57,147 bases of DNA from Pelosinus propionicus DSM 13327. GTDB taxonomy: Bacteria; Bacillota; Negativicutes; DSM-13327. The notes beneath the pieces are model-generated. The model had not been told where the DNA came from and did no database searches. It saw only the letters and a list, made by a program, of their open reading frames with translations. Positions 14,924 through 23,542 of the stretch are shown in pieces. How positions within the stretch are numbered: the first letter of the stretch is position 1; each line of letters begins with the position of its first letter. The stretch spans positions 1 through 57,147 of the forward strand of contig NZ_FOTS01000032.1 in NCBI RefSeq assembly GCF_900114615.1, written 5' to 3'. The position numbers and the translations under genes are program-made.

Positions 14924-17398
14924 ATGCGCGTCAAAGCCGCCAATATCATTTATATCCGCCAACAACTCCGTCAAGCCCTGGAAGGAATTTGGGAACAGCC
15001 GCTGACCGTGGTGGAAGCGCCGATGGGCTACGGAAAAACCACTGCCGTCAAAGACTTCCTACAAGGCAGTGACGCCAACGTGTTGTGGCAGACGCTGGCC
15101 GACGCCTCGGCCAGCGGGTTTTGGCGCGGCTTCTGCCGCCTGCTGAAAAAAACCGACGAGAGCCGCGCGAACCGACTGGCCGAACTGGGCGTTCCCACCG
15201 ACAGCGTGTTTATGGAAGCGGCGCTGGAGCTGATCGGCAATATCGTATTCGCCGGACGAACGGTCCTCGTGTTCGATGATTACCACCTGCTCGCCTCCCC
15301 GCCTGTCGATCAATTCATCGAACGCCTGGTGAAGACGGCGCCGACTAATCTTTATATCATCCTCGTCTCCCGGACAAGGTTCGGGGAAAACACGACCGAA
15401 CTGGCCCTCAAAGGGTTTTGTCAGGTCATCGGCAAAAGCTGCTTCGAATTTGCCGAAAAAGAAATCATCGCCTACTACAAACTGTGCGGCATCCGTCTCC
15501 GGCCCGGCGAAGCCGCCGCGCTGTACGCCTATACCGAAGGCTGGATCAGCGCGCTGTATCTCAGCCTGCTCACCTTCGCCCGCGAAGGAAAGGTTGAGCG
15601 GCAGGCCAGCCTGCCCGAACTGCTGGAGAAAGCCGTCTACCGCCAGTGCCCGCCGGCGGTAAAGGAATTTCTGCTGACCATCTGCGTGTTCGACAGCTTT
15701 ACCCTGGCGCAGGCGAAAGCGCTGTGCCCGCAGGAAAACGCCGGGGAGATCGTCAGCTATCTCATGGCCAACAATGCCTTCATCAAATTCGACCCTTACA
15801 ACCGGACCTATCAGCTGCACAATATCTTCACCGGTTACCTGCGGGAACTCTTAGAACAGCAGGGAGCGCAGCGCCGGCGGGCCGTTCTGCAGGCGGCGGG
15901 AAGCTGGTACCGGGAGAACAGCGACTACATCCACGCCATGGACTGCTTTTATGAGTCCGGTGATTTCGACCAGTTATTGCTGGCCTTTGTCCTGGATACC
16001 GGCCGCAGTACCAATATTGAACATAAAGAAACACTCATTCGCTATTTTACAGACTGCCCGGCAAAAATAAGAAGAAACCATCCGGCAGCCTGCCTGCTCT
16101 ATGCCCAAAAGCTGTTCGCCTTTGATGAAAGAGACCTGTATGTCGCCGCGTGCCGGGAAGCCGGTACCTACATTGAAACCGTTCCCGACGAAAAAACAAA
16201 ACGACATTTGTTAGGCGAGTTTGAGCTGATTATGAGCTTTGCCAAGTACAATGACTTGTGGGCCATGGCCGAGCATCACGCCAAAGCGTACGAACTCTTG
16301 GACGGACCGGCCCGGTTTTACGACGACAATCTCAGCTCGCCGTCCGTGCTGTATCTGTTTTACCGGCAAAGCGGGCTGCTTGATCAAACCGCGCGGGATT
16401 ACGCCGCCTATATGCCGCGTTACCGCCTGATTACTTCCGGGCACGGCGCCGGCGCCGAATACGTAATGCAGGCGGAACTCTCTTTTCACCGGGGCGACTT
16501 TGAACCTGCCGGCATTGCCCTCCATCAGGCCCTGCAGGCGGCGCAAGACAACGGGCAAAGCGCCATCCGGCTCTGCGTCCTGTTCCTGCAGAGCCGGCTC
16601 GCTTTGATCGCCGGCGACCTGCCGGCGGTGTGGGAGCTCTTGCGGCAGCTGCGCGCCGAAATTGATGAGTACGGACATTACCAGCACGCCCATACCATTG
16701 ATTTATGCGAAAGCGTCATCTACGCCCAGTTGGGGCAGGCACAAAAAATCCCGCCCTGGATTGCGGGCGGGGATTTGCCGGCAAGCCGGCTGCCGCTGCT
16801 GAACCACACCTTTTTCAACATTGTCTACGGCAAGGTCCTGCTGCTCAGCGGGCAGGAGCTGAAGCTGCTCGGCTTGACCGGCCACTTTCTTGACGTGGCC
16901 GGCACCTTTCCCAACCTGCTCGGCCAGGTCTACACCCATATCTATGCGGCGGCAGCCTATCACCGCCTGCACCATCCCCGGGAAGCGCAGGCGGCGCTCC
17001 GCCAGGCGGTAGACATAGCCGCCGCCGACCAACTGATTATGCCGTTTGTGGAAAATGGGGCAGACCTCGCGCCTGTTCTCCGCGAACTTGCCAACGACGA
17101 CCGGTATGCCGGTTTTATCCGTAACATCACGGCGACGTACGCCGCCTTCGCCCCCAAACTGGCCGTCATGCGGGCCGCGGGGGTCCCCGGCGACGACCTG
17201 GCAAGCCTCACCGCCCGCGAGCGGGAAATCTCCGGTCTGGTTGCCGCCGGGCTGTCCAATCAGACCATTGCCGGAAACCTGGTCGTCGCCGAGGTGACCG
17301 TCAAAAAAGCGCTGCAAAACATTTACGCCAAGCTGGGCATCGCCAACAGAGCGACATTGGCGCGGCTGATAATGGAGCGAAACTACCGGGAACCATAA
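14924..17398 (+). CDS. LuxR-family regulator, MalT/LAL type
   Basis: An 824-aa signal-transduction ATPase of the LAL (large ATP-binding LuxR) class. Walker A APMGYGKTT is at about 32-40 and Walker B VLVFDDYH at about 114-121, followed by the NB-ARC/STAND core with a VSRTR sensor motif, a TPR-like helical middle region (about 330-740), and a C-terminal LuxR HTH (LTAREREISGLVAAGLSNQT to NIYAKLGIANRATL, about 757-815). Such proteins bind an inducer and ATP, oligomerise and activate promoters. SD CGGAGG lies ahead of the ATG. It stands directly upstream of the two-partner secretion locus on the same strand and is the obvious candidate regulator for it (inference from position). A strong terminator follows. 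Confidence 0.9.
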   Translation: MRVKAANIIYIRQQLRQALEGIWEQPLTVVEAPMGYGKTTAVKDFLQGSDANVLWQTLADASASGFWRGFCRLLKKTDESRANRLAELGVPTDSVFMEAALELIGNIVFAGRTVLVFDDYHLLASPPVDQFIERLVKTAPTNLYIILVSRTRFGENTTELALKGFCQVIGKSCFEFAEKEIIAYYKLCGIRLRPGEAAALYAYTEGWISALYLSLLTFAREGKVERQASLPELLEKAVYRQCPPAVKEFLLTICVFDSFTLAQAKALCPQENAGEIVSYLMANNAFIKFDPYNRTYQLHNIFTGYLRELLEQQGAQRRRAVLQAAGSWYRENSDYIHAMDCFYESGDFDQLLLAFVLDTGRSTNIEHKETLIRYFTDCPAKIRRNHPAACLLYAQKLFAFDERDLYVAACREAGTYIETVPDEKTKRHLLGEFELIMSFAKYNDLWAMAEHHAKAYELLDGPARFYDDNLSSPSVLYLFYRQSGLLDQTARDYAAYMPRYRLITSGHGAGAEYVMQAELSFHRGDFEPAGIALHQALQAAQDNGQSAIRLCVLFLQSRLALIAGDLPAVWELLRQLRAEIDEYGHYQHAHTIDLCESVIYAQLGQAQKIPPWIAGGDLPASRLPLLNHTFFNIVYGKVLLLSGQELKLLGLTGHFLDVAGTFPNLLGQVYTHIYAAAAYHRLHHPREAQAALRQAVDIAAADQLIMPFVENGADLAPVLRELANDDRYAGFIRNITATYAAFAPKLAVMRAAGVPGDDLASLTAREREISGLVAAGLSNQTIAGNLVVAEVTVKKALQNIYAKLGIANRATLARLIMERNYREP

Positions 17399-17432
17399 AA
17401 GACTCTACTTTCGTATAGTATCTTTCAAAAGT

Positions 17433-17467
17433 CCTTCACTTTATGATAAAGTGAAGGGCTTTTTTAT
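17433..17467 (+). terminator. Terminator after LAL regulator
   Basis: Long perfect stem CCTTCACTTTA / TAAAGTGAAGG with a 3-base loop, followed by a T6 tract. Confidence 0.9.
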
Positions 17468-17521
17468 TGGCGTAATAGTCTAAGTGTCATCATAAGAGAA
17501 ATTTTGCCAAAGGAGATTTCT

Positions 17522-17749
17522 ATGAAAATACTCAAAGCAGTGCCTGCTGCCGGTTACTGTATCACGATTTATTTTGACAACCACCACTCCGTCACGCTGG
17601 ATATGAAAAGCAAGCTGGAGACCGTCCGCTTCTCCAGCCTCCGGGACGAGCAGGTGTTCTGCGCCGCCCGGACCGACGGCAAAGCGGTGTACTGGCCGCG
17701 CGGCATCTCCATGGCCGTCAGCGAAATTATCGAGCTGATCGCCAAATAA
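17522..17749 (+). CDS. DUF2442-family protein, 75 aa
   Basis: Small protein starting MKILKAVPAAGYCITIYFDN, with GGISMAVSEIIEL-like C-terminus (RGISMAVSEIIELIAK), which fits the DUF2442 family: a compact beta-rich fold often found near toxin-antitoxin or regulatory genes. I chose the ATG at 17522 over one at 17504 because the SD AAAGGAG sits seven bases before it and inside the longer version. It lies between a terminator and the TpsB gene; function unknown. Confidence 0.75.
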   Translation: MKILKAVPAAGYCITIYFDNHHSVTLDMKSKLETVRFSSLRDEQVFCAARTDGKAVYWPRGISMAVSEIIELIAK

Positions 17750-17773
17750 AACCGCTGCGATATATGGAGACTT

Positions 17774-17805
17774 CATTCAGACGGCGTTTTAACGCCGCCT
17801 GAATG
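17774..17805. other. Inverted repeat upstream of tpsB
   Basis: CATTCAG-A-CGGCGTT / AACGCCG-C-CTGAATG forms a 14-bp stem with one mismatch and almost no loop. No T-run follows, so it may be an operator or weak terminator between the DUF2442 gene and the TpsB gene. Confidence 0.5.
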
Positions 17806-17922
17806 GCAGTCGCAATGATCCAGGGACTTAGCCGCTCTTTACGCGCCGCTTGCAGAAGCGGGAGTAGTAGAGCGGGTTAGCCATCGGATAAATTTTTTAA
17901 AAACAAAGAAAGGAAGTATCCC

Positions 17923-19626
17923 ATGAAACCATACTGTTGGCATCCAGGTAAAAAATTCATCGCCTTTACCGCCCTGTCCGTTTTTTCGGCCGCCCTGCCG
18001 GCCCTGGCGGCCACCCGGCCCGACACCGGCACCATCCTCGACAATGCAAAACCGCCGGCGGCGCAGCAGCCGATTGAGCGGCAAACCCCCGCTATCGCCG
18101 TCGAAGAACAGCCCGTTGCCCCGGCAGCCGACGGCGGTCAGAAATTTTTTGTCAGCGCCTTTCGTATTCGCGGCGAAACGCCGGTGCCGGCGGATGAACT
18201 GCTAAAGATCGTGCAAAACGAAGCCGGCAAAGAAAGTACCCTGGGTGAACTGAACCGGCTGACCGGCAAAATCACCCAGTATCTCCGCTGGCAAGGCTAC
18301 CTCGTCGCCTTTGCCTACCTGCCGGCCCAGGATATCCGGGACGGCGTCGTCGAAATCGCCGTCGTCCCCGGCACCTACGGCCAGGTGAACATTACCGGTA
18401 ACGGCCCTATCGCCCCGGACCGCTTGCGCGCCATGCTGTTCGCCGCCCGTCCGGGCGCCGTCATTACCCGTGAGCCGCTCGAACGGGCCTTGCTTCTCAT
18501 CAACGACCTCGCCGGCGTCCACGCCCAAGCCACCCTGTCGCCCGGCAAAGAGGCCGGCACCGCCGACCTGACCGTAGAAACATCCGCCACGGCCAAAACC
18601 AGCGGCGCCCTCTACAGCGACAACTGGGGCAGCCGCTACACCGGCCGCACCCGCTACGGCACCCAGCTCCGTATCAATAACCTCAGCGGCGCCGGCGACG
18701 CCCTGACCGTAGGCGGGATGACCACCCGCGACGGCATCGACAACTACAATTTCGGCTACAATATCCCCGTCGGCGCCGACGGTGCTACGTTTGACCTCAG
18801 CTACTCCCATGTCGGCTATACCCTCGGCGACAGCTTCGCCTCCTTAGGTGCCACCGGCCGGGCGGCCGTCACCGGCTACCAGCTCTCCTATCCGCTTACG
18901 AGGAGCCGCAGCGCCAGCCTGTACGGCAGCTTCGGCTACGACCATAAACAGCTCCGCGACGACCTGACCGGCTACGGCAGCTACAATCCCCGCACCAGCG
19001 GCCTCTGGCATATCGCCCTGTCCGGCAATAGCGCCGACACCTGGCTGGGCGGCGGCACCAATTCGTTCAGCCTCACCCAGTACTGGGGCAGCCTTGATCT
19101 CACTGACGCGGCCTCCTTGGCAACCGACGCCGCCACCGCCCAAACGGACGGTCACTTCACTAAGACAGTGTTAAATTACCGTCGTCAGCAAGCAGTGGCG
19201 CAAAACCTCAATTTCAACCTTAGTTTCACCGGCCAGCTCGCCGGCAAAAACCTTGACTCCTCCGAAAAGCTCTACCTCGGCGGCGCCGACGGCGTCAGGG
19301 CCTACCCGCAGGGCGAAGGCGGCGGCGACCAGGGCTACAAGCTCACCGGCGAACTGCGCTGGCTGCTGCCGGGCGCCTCGGCCGGCCATCACAATCTCTA
19401 CCTCAACACCTTCTATGACTACGGCCACGTCATGACCAATAAAGACCCCTATAGCATCGGCGACAATAGCCGCAGTCTGGCCGCCGCCGGCTTAGGGCTT
19501 CTCTGGGTGCAAGGCAGCGACTTCACCGTCCGCCTCGACTATGCCTGGAAGGCCGGCCAGGAAACCGCCACTGCCGACACCGACAAAAACGGCCGCTGCT
19601 GGCTGCAGGCCGTGAAATATTTTTAA
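17923..19626 (+). CDS. TpsB outer-membrane transporter (ShlB/FhaC family)
   Basis: A 567-aa two-partner secretion transporter. Signal peptide (1-30, ends ALPALAA), Pro/Ala linker, POTRA domain typical of ShlB-type proteins (about 75-152, FFVSAFRIRGETPVPADELL to VEIAVVPGTYGQVNI), a second POTRA-like region to about 225, then a 16-strand barrel. The conserved loop-6 motif appears as VRAY in GGADGVRAYPQGEG, a variant of VRGY. It ends in VKYF, as expected for a BAM substrate. It exports TpsA proteins across the outer membrane; two TpsA genes follow at once (14-base gap). SD AAAGGAAG upstream of the ATG. Confidence 0.92.
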   Translation: MKPYCWHPGKKFIAFTALSVFSAALPALAATRPDTGTILDNAKPPAAQQPIERQTPAIAVEEQPVAPAADGGQKFFVSAFRIRGETPVPADELLKIVQNEAGKESTLGELNRLTGKITQYLRWQGYLVAFAYLPAQDIRDGVVEIAVVPGTYGQVNITGNGPIAPDRLRAMLFAARPGAVITREPLERALLLINDLAGVHAQATLSPGKEAGTADLTVETSATAKTSGALYSDNWGSRYTGRTRYGTQLRINNLSGAGDALTVGGMTTRDGIDNYNFGYNIPVGADGATFDLSYSHVGYTLGDSFASLGATGRAAVTGYQLSYPLTRSRSASLYGSFGYDHKQLRDDLTGYGSYNPRTSGLWHIALSGNSADTWLGGGTNSFSLTQYWGSLDLTDAASLATDAATAQTDGHFTKTVLNYRRQQAVAQNLNFNLSFTGQLAGKNLDSSEKLYLGGADGVRAYPQGEGGGDQGYKLTGELRWLLPGASAGHHNLYLNTFYDYGHVMTNKDPYSIGDNSRSLAAAGLGLLWVQGSDFTVRLDYAWKAGQETATADTDKNGRCWLQAVKYF

Positions 19627-19640
19627 AGGAGGATACATTC

Positions 19641-22600
19641 ATGCAACGCAAATGGAAACGACGCTGGCAGCGCCTGACAAAAACCCTGCTGCCGCCGCTG
19701 GCCGCCGGACTGCTGTTTCTCAGCAGCTACCACCCGGCTTTCGCCAATCCCACCGGCGGCACCGTGGTCAGCGGCAGCGCCGCCATCACGGCGAGCGGCG
19801 CCACTACCACCGTCAATCAGACCAGCGACAAAGCCAGTTTAAACTGGCAGAGCTTCTCCATTGACAAGGGCGAAACAGTGAACTTTATCCAGCCGTCGGC
19901 CTCGTCTGTCGCTTTAAACCGGGTCATCGGCTCCGACGCCTCGGCCATCTACGGCACCCTGACCGCCAACGGCAAAGTCTTTCTCATTAATCCCAACGGC
20001 ATCCTGTTCGCCCCCGGCTCCCAGGTCAGCACCGGCGGCCTGGTGGCCTCAACCCTCAATATCACGGACAGCGACTTCTTAAACGGCAACTACACCTTTA
20101 GCGGCACTGCCACCAACGGCGTCACCAATCAGGGGACGATTACCGCTACCAGTGAAGCCGTGCTCTTAGGCGCCCAGGTCAAAAACGAAGGCCTCATCGC
20201 CGCCAAGGTCACCGGCCTGGGCGCGGGTAAGGAAGTATCCCTTGACTTTAGCGGCGACCGGCTCGTCAACCTTACCGTCGACACCGGCGCGGCCGGCGGC
20301 AGCGCCACCAACTCGGGCACCATCACCGCCGCCGGCGGTCTGGTTGTCATGACCGCCGGCACCAGGGACGCGCTGCTCAACACCGTCGTCAACAACAGCG
20401 GCGTCATCCGGGCGCAGAGCGTAAAGAACGACAACGGCGTCATCCGGCTCGAAGGCAGCACGGTGATAAACGCCGGCACCCTCGACGCCTCGGGCAAGAC
20501 TGCCGGAGAGATAGGCGGCACCGTTAAGCTCTTAGGCGACACCGTCACGGTGAAAACCGGCTCGACCATTGACGTCGCCGGCGACGCCGGCGGCGGCACT
20601 GCCCTCCTCGGCGGCAATTACCAGGGCGGCGGCAGCGAATACCAGGCGACGAATACAACGGTGGAACAGGGCGCCGCCATCACCGCCGACGCCCTTACCA
20701 CCGGCAACGGCGGCCAGGTCGTCGTCTGGGCCAAGGATACAACAAAGTTTGCCGGGGCGATTTCCGCGAAAGGCGGCAGCCTGTCCGGCGACGGCGGCAG
20801 CGTCGAGACCAGCGGCAAACAGACGCTGCAAGTCGCCGATACGGCCAGCGTCAATACTACGGCAACCCAGGGCCAGACGGGAAACTGGCTCCTGGACCCA
20901 TACAATCTGACCATTTCCGCCGCGACGGACAGCACCTCCGGCTTTACCGCATCAGGCGACGACAGCGTGATCAGTGTCACCACTTTGCAAAGCGCACTGG
21001 CCAACAACAATGTTACCATCTCCACCGGCAGCGGCGGCAGCCAAGCCGGCGACATCACCGTGGCGGCGCCTGTCTCCTGGGCGAGCGGCACCACGCTGAC
21101 GCTCTCGGCCTATCGCAATATCTATATCAACGCCGCTGTGACAGCCAGCGGCGCGAATGCCGGCCTGGCGCTGGTGACCGGCACCGGCGGCAGCGGCAGC
21201 TACAGCCTGGGTAGCGGCGCCAGCATCACGCTGTCCGGCAGCGGAGCGGCGTTTGGTCTCAACGGCACAGCTTACACGGTGATCAATAATTATAGCGGCA
21301 GCAGCTACAGCAGCACCGGCGCGCTGCAAGCCCTGCAGAATATCGGCAGCAACCTCGCCGGCAACTACGTCCTCGGCATTGACATCGACGCCAGCAGTAC
21401 CAGTTCCTGGAATAGCGGCGCCGGCTTCGTCCCCATCGGCACCTACGGCAATGCGTTCACCGGCACCTTCGACGGCCTGGGCCATACTGTCAGCGCTTTG
21501 ACGATCAACCTGTCTTCTTCCGACGCTGTTGTTTACGCTGGCCTGTTTGGTTATACCGGCAGCGGCGCGACGCTGCGCAACGTCGGTCTTTGGGGCGGCT
21601 CGGTTTCCTCCTCCGCCGCCGCCTCCTCCTCCTACGTGGGCGGCCTTGTCGGTTTCAACAACGGCGGCTCCATCACCAACTCCTACAGCTCCGGCTCGGT
21701 TTCCTCCTCCTCCTACTACTCCTACGCGGGCGGCCTTGTCGGCGACAACAACAGCGGCACCATCACCAACTCCTACAGCACCGGCTCGGTTTCTTCCTCC
21801 TCCTACTACTCCTACTCCATCGCGGGCGGCCTTGTCGGCCGCAACGTCGGCTCCATCACCAACTCCTACAGCACCGGCTCGGTTTCTTCCTCCTCCTCCT
21901 CCTCCTCCTACTACTACTACTCCATCGCGGGCGGCCTTGTCGGCGACAACGTCGGCTCCATCACCAACTCCTACAGCTCCGGCTCGGTTTCCTCCTCCTA
22001 CTCCTACGCAGGCGGTCTCGTCGGCTATAACTCCGGCAGCGGCACCATCACCAGCAGCTATTGGGATGTCGACACCTCGGGCCAGACGAACGGCATTGGC
22101 GCCGACTACAATAATCAATCCGGCAACGTGACCGGGCTGTATTCATTGTCCGCCAGCCTGGCCGCCGATCCCACCCGGAAAAGCGCCTTGGCCGCTACCA
22201 GCTACAACTGGGGCAGCGACATCACGGACACCGGCGGCAGCAGCGCGGTCTGGCGTATCTACGACGGCTACACTTATCCGCTGCTTAGAAGCTTTCTGAC
22301 TGCGGTTACCGTAAGCAGCGCCAGCACAACCTATAATGGCGCGGCCAACGGTACAGCCTCCAGCTACACCCTATCCGACTCTAACGCCACTAGCGGCGTG
22401 TCCGGCAGCCTCAGCTACACCACGGGCAGCAAAAACGCCGGCACCTACTCCACCGCCGACAGCAGCCTCACCCTGAGCGGCCTTTACTCCAATCAGCAGG
22501 GCTATGATATCAGCTACGACGGCACTCTGACCATCACCCCCGCTGCCCTCACCGTCACCAATCTTACGGCAAGCAACAAGGTTTACGACGGCACCACTGC

Positions 22601-23510
22601 CGCCATCGTATCTGGCACGTTATCCGGCGTGATTGGCACTGATACTGTCACCCTAGGCGGTGGCACCTTCAGCGACAAAAACGCCGGCGACGGCAAGACC
22701 GTGACTGTCACCCTTACCGGCGCCGACGCCGGCAACTATACCGTCAACACCACCACGACGGCCGATATCACCCAGGCCGCTCTCTCCGTCACCGCCAGCA
22801 ACGCCGCCAAGACCTACAACGGCCTCGCCTATAGCGGCGGCAGTGGCGTCACCTACTCCGGCTTCGTCAATAACGAGGACAGCTCCGTGCTGACTGGTGC
22901 TCTCGCTTACTCCGGCTCCAGCCAGGGTGCGATCAACGCCGGCTCCTACGACATTACCGCCAGTGGCCTGGCTTCCGGCAATTATACCATTACCTATGTT
23001 AACGGCACCCTCACCGTCAACCCCGCCGCCCTTACCGTCACCGCCAACAACGCCAGTAAAACCTACGACGGCCTCGCCTATAGCGGCGGCAGTGGCGTCA
23101 CCTACTCCGGCTTCGTTAACGGTGAGGATAATTCCGTACTGGACGGCACCCTCGCTTACGGCGGCACGGCCCAGGGCGCCAGCCTTCCCGGCAGCTATAC
23201 CATCACCTCCGGCGGCCTGACCGCCGCCAACTATGCCATCACCTTTGTTAACGGCACCCTGACCATTACCGGCCGGATGGCCGACCCCACCTATGACGGC
23301 GCCGTCCTGCACGCCGAACATCTGGCCGGAGCCGTTCCCGGCGGCGCCGCCTTTTCCGGTCTCAGCGGTTATCTGACCGGCAGCGCTAATCTCTACGCGC
23401 CGCTGACCATCATCGGCAGCGGCATCAACACCGGAGGCTATCCGCTGGCTCTTCTGCCTCCCGTCAGTCCCGCTACGGTGGAACCCACGACCGGAGGCGC
23501 CACCGAATGA
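19641..23510 (+). CDS. TpsA adhesin 1 (filamentous haemagglutinin-like)
   Basis: A 1,289-aa secreted exoprotein. Long basic signal peptide (1-35, ends YHPAFA), TPS export domain (about 36-290: NPTGGTVVSGSAAITASG, NRVIGSDASAIYGTL, LINPNGILFAPGSQVSTGGL), beta-helix body, GLUG-type repeats in a Ser/Tyr-rich region (about 640-800), then MBG/YDG-type repeats (KVYDGTTAA, KTYNGLAYSGGSGVTYSG twice) and a conserved C-terminal segment ITGRMADPTYDGAV. Secreted through the TpsB next door and likely held at the surface as an adhesin. SD AAAGGAGG lies nine bases before the ATG. The stop overlaps an in-frame ATG of the next gene. Serine runs are encoded by TCC microsatellites. Confidence 0.92.
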   Translation: MQRKWKRRWQRLTKTLLPPLAAGLLFLSSYHPAFANPTGGTVVSGSAAITASGATTTVNQTSDKASLNWQSFSIDKGETVNFIQPSASSVALNRVIGSDASAIYGTLTANGKVFLINPNGILFAPGSQVSTGGLVASTLNITDSDFLNGNYTFSGTATNGVTNQGTITATSEAVLLGAQVKNEGLIAAKVTGLGAGKEVSLDFSGDRLVNLTVDTGAAGGSATNSGTITAAGGLVVMTAGTRDALLNTVVNNSGVIRAQSVKNDNGVIRLEGSTVINAGTLDASGKTAGEIGGTVKLLGDTVTVKTGSTIDVAGDAGGGTALLGGNYQGGGSEYQATNTTVEQGAAITADALTTGNGGQVVVWAKDTTKFAGAISAKGGSLSGDGGSVETSGKQTLQVADTASVNTTATQGQTGNWLLDPYNLTISAATDSTSGFTASGDDSVISVTTLQSALANNNVTISTGSGGSQAGDITVAAPVSWASGTTLTLSAYRNIYINAAVTASGANAGLALVTGTGGSGSYSLGSGASITLSGSGAAFGLNGTAYTVINNYSGSSYSSTGALQALQNIGSNLAGNYVLGIDIDASSTSSWNSGAGFVPIGTYGNAFTGTFDGLGHTVSALTINLSSSDAVVYAGLFGYTGSGATLRNVGLWGGSVSSSAAASSSYVGGLVGFNNGGSITNSYSSGSVSSSSYYSYAGGLVGDNNSGTITNSYSTGSVSSSSYYSYSIAGGLVGRNVGSITNSYSTGSVSSSSSSSSYYYYSIAGGLVGDNVGSITNSYSSGSVSSSYSYAGGLVGYNSGSGTITSSYWDVDTSGQTNGIGADYNNQSGNVTGLYSLSASLAADPTRKSALAATSYNWGSDITDTGGSSAVWRIYDGYTYPLLRSFLTAVTVSSASTTYNGAANGTASSYTLSDSNATSGVSGSLSYTTGSKNAGTYSTADSSLTLSGLYSNQQGYDISYDGTLTITPAALTVTNLTASNKVYDGTTAAIVSGTLSGVIGTDTVTLGGGTFSDKNAGDGKTVTVTLTGADAGNYTVNTTTTADITQAALSVTASNAAKTYNGLAYSGGSGVTYSGFVNNEDSSVLTGALAYSGSSQGAINAGSYDITASGLASGNYTITYVNGTLTVNPAALTVTANNASKTYDGLAYSGGSGVTYSGFVNGEDNSVLDGTLAYGGTAQGASLPGSYTITSGGLTAANYAITFVNGTLTITGRMADPTYDGAVLHAEHLAGAVPGGAAFSGLSGYLTGSANLYAPLTIIGSGINTGGYPLALLPPVSPATVEPTTGGATE
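21600..22010 (+). repeat. TCC-rich microsatellites within tpsA1 GLUG region
   Basis: Five diverged repeats of about 90-100 bases, each carrying runs of TCC (Ser) and TAC (Tyr) codons, for example eight consecutive TCC near 21890-21910. The unit is a trinucleotide, so slippage would change the length of Ser/Tyr stretches without breaking the frame. Confidence 0.75.
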
Positions 23511-23542
23511 GCCGCACAAATTCGCAAAGGAGGATGAACGCC

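Noticed and set aside
21600-22010. CRISPR array in the repeat-rich tpsA1 segment
   Set aside because: Repeats are in-frame coding, vary in length and have no constant spacer pattern; no cas genes are present. No CRISPR found elsewhere either.
20952-22131. Long overlapping ORFs on both strands across the tpsA1 Ser-rich region (388 aa minus, 200 and 146 aa plus)
   Set aside because: They are low-complexity shadows of the TCC/GGC repeats in the real adhesin frame, with no SD and no family resemblance.
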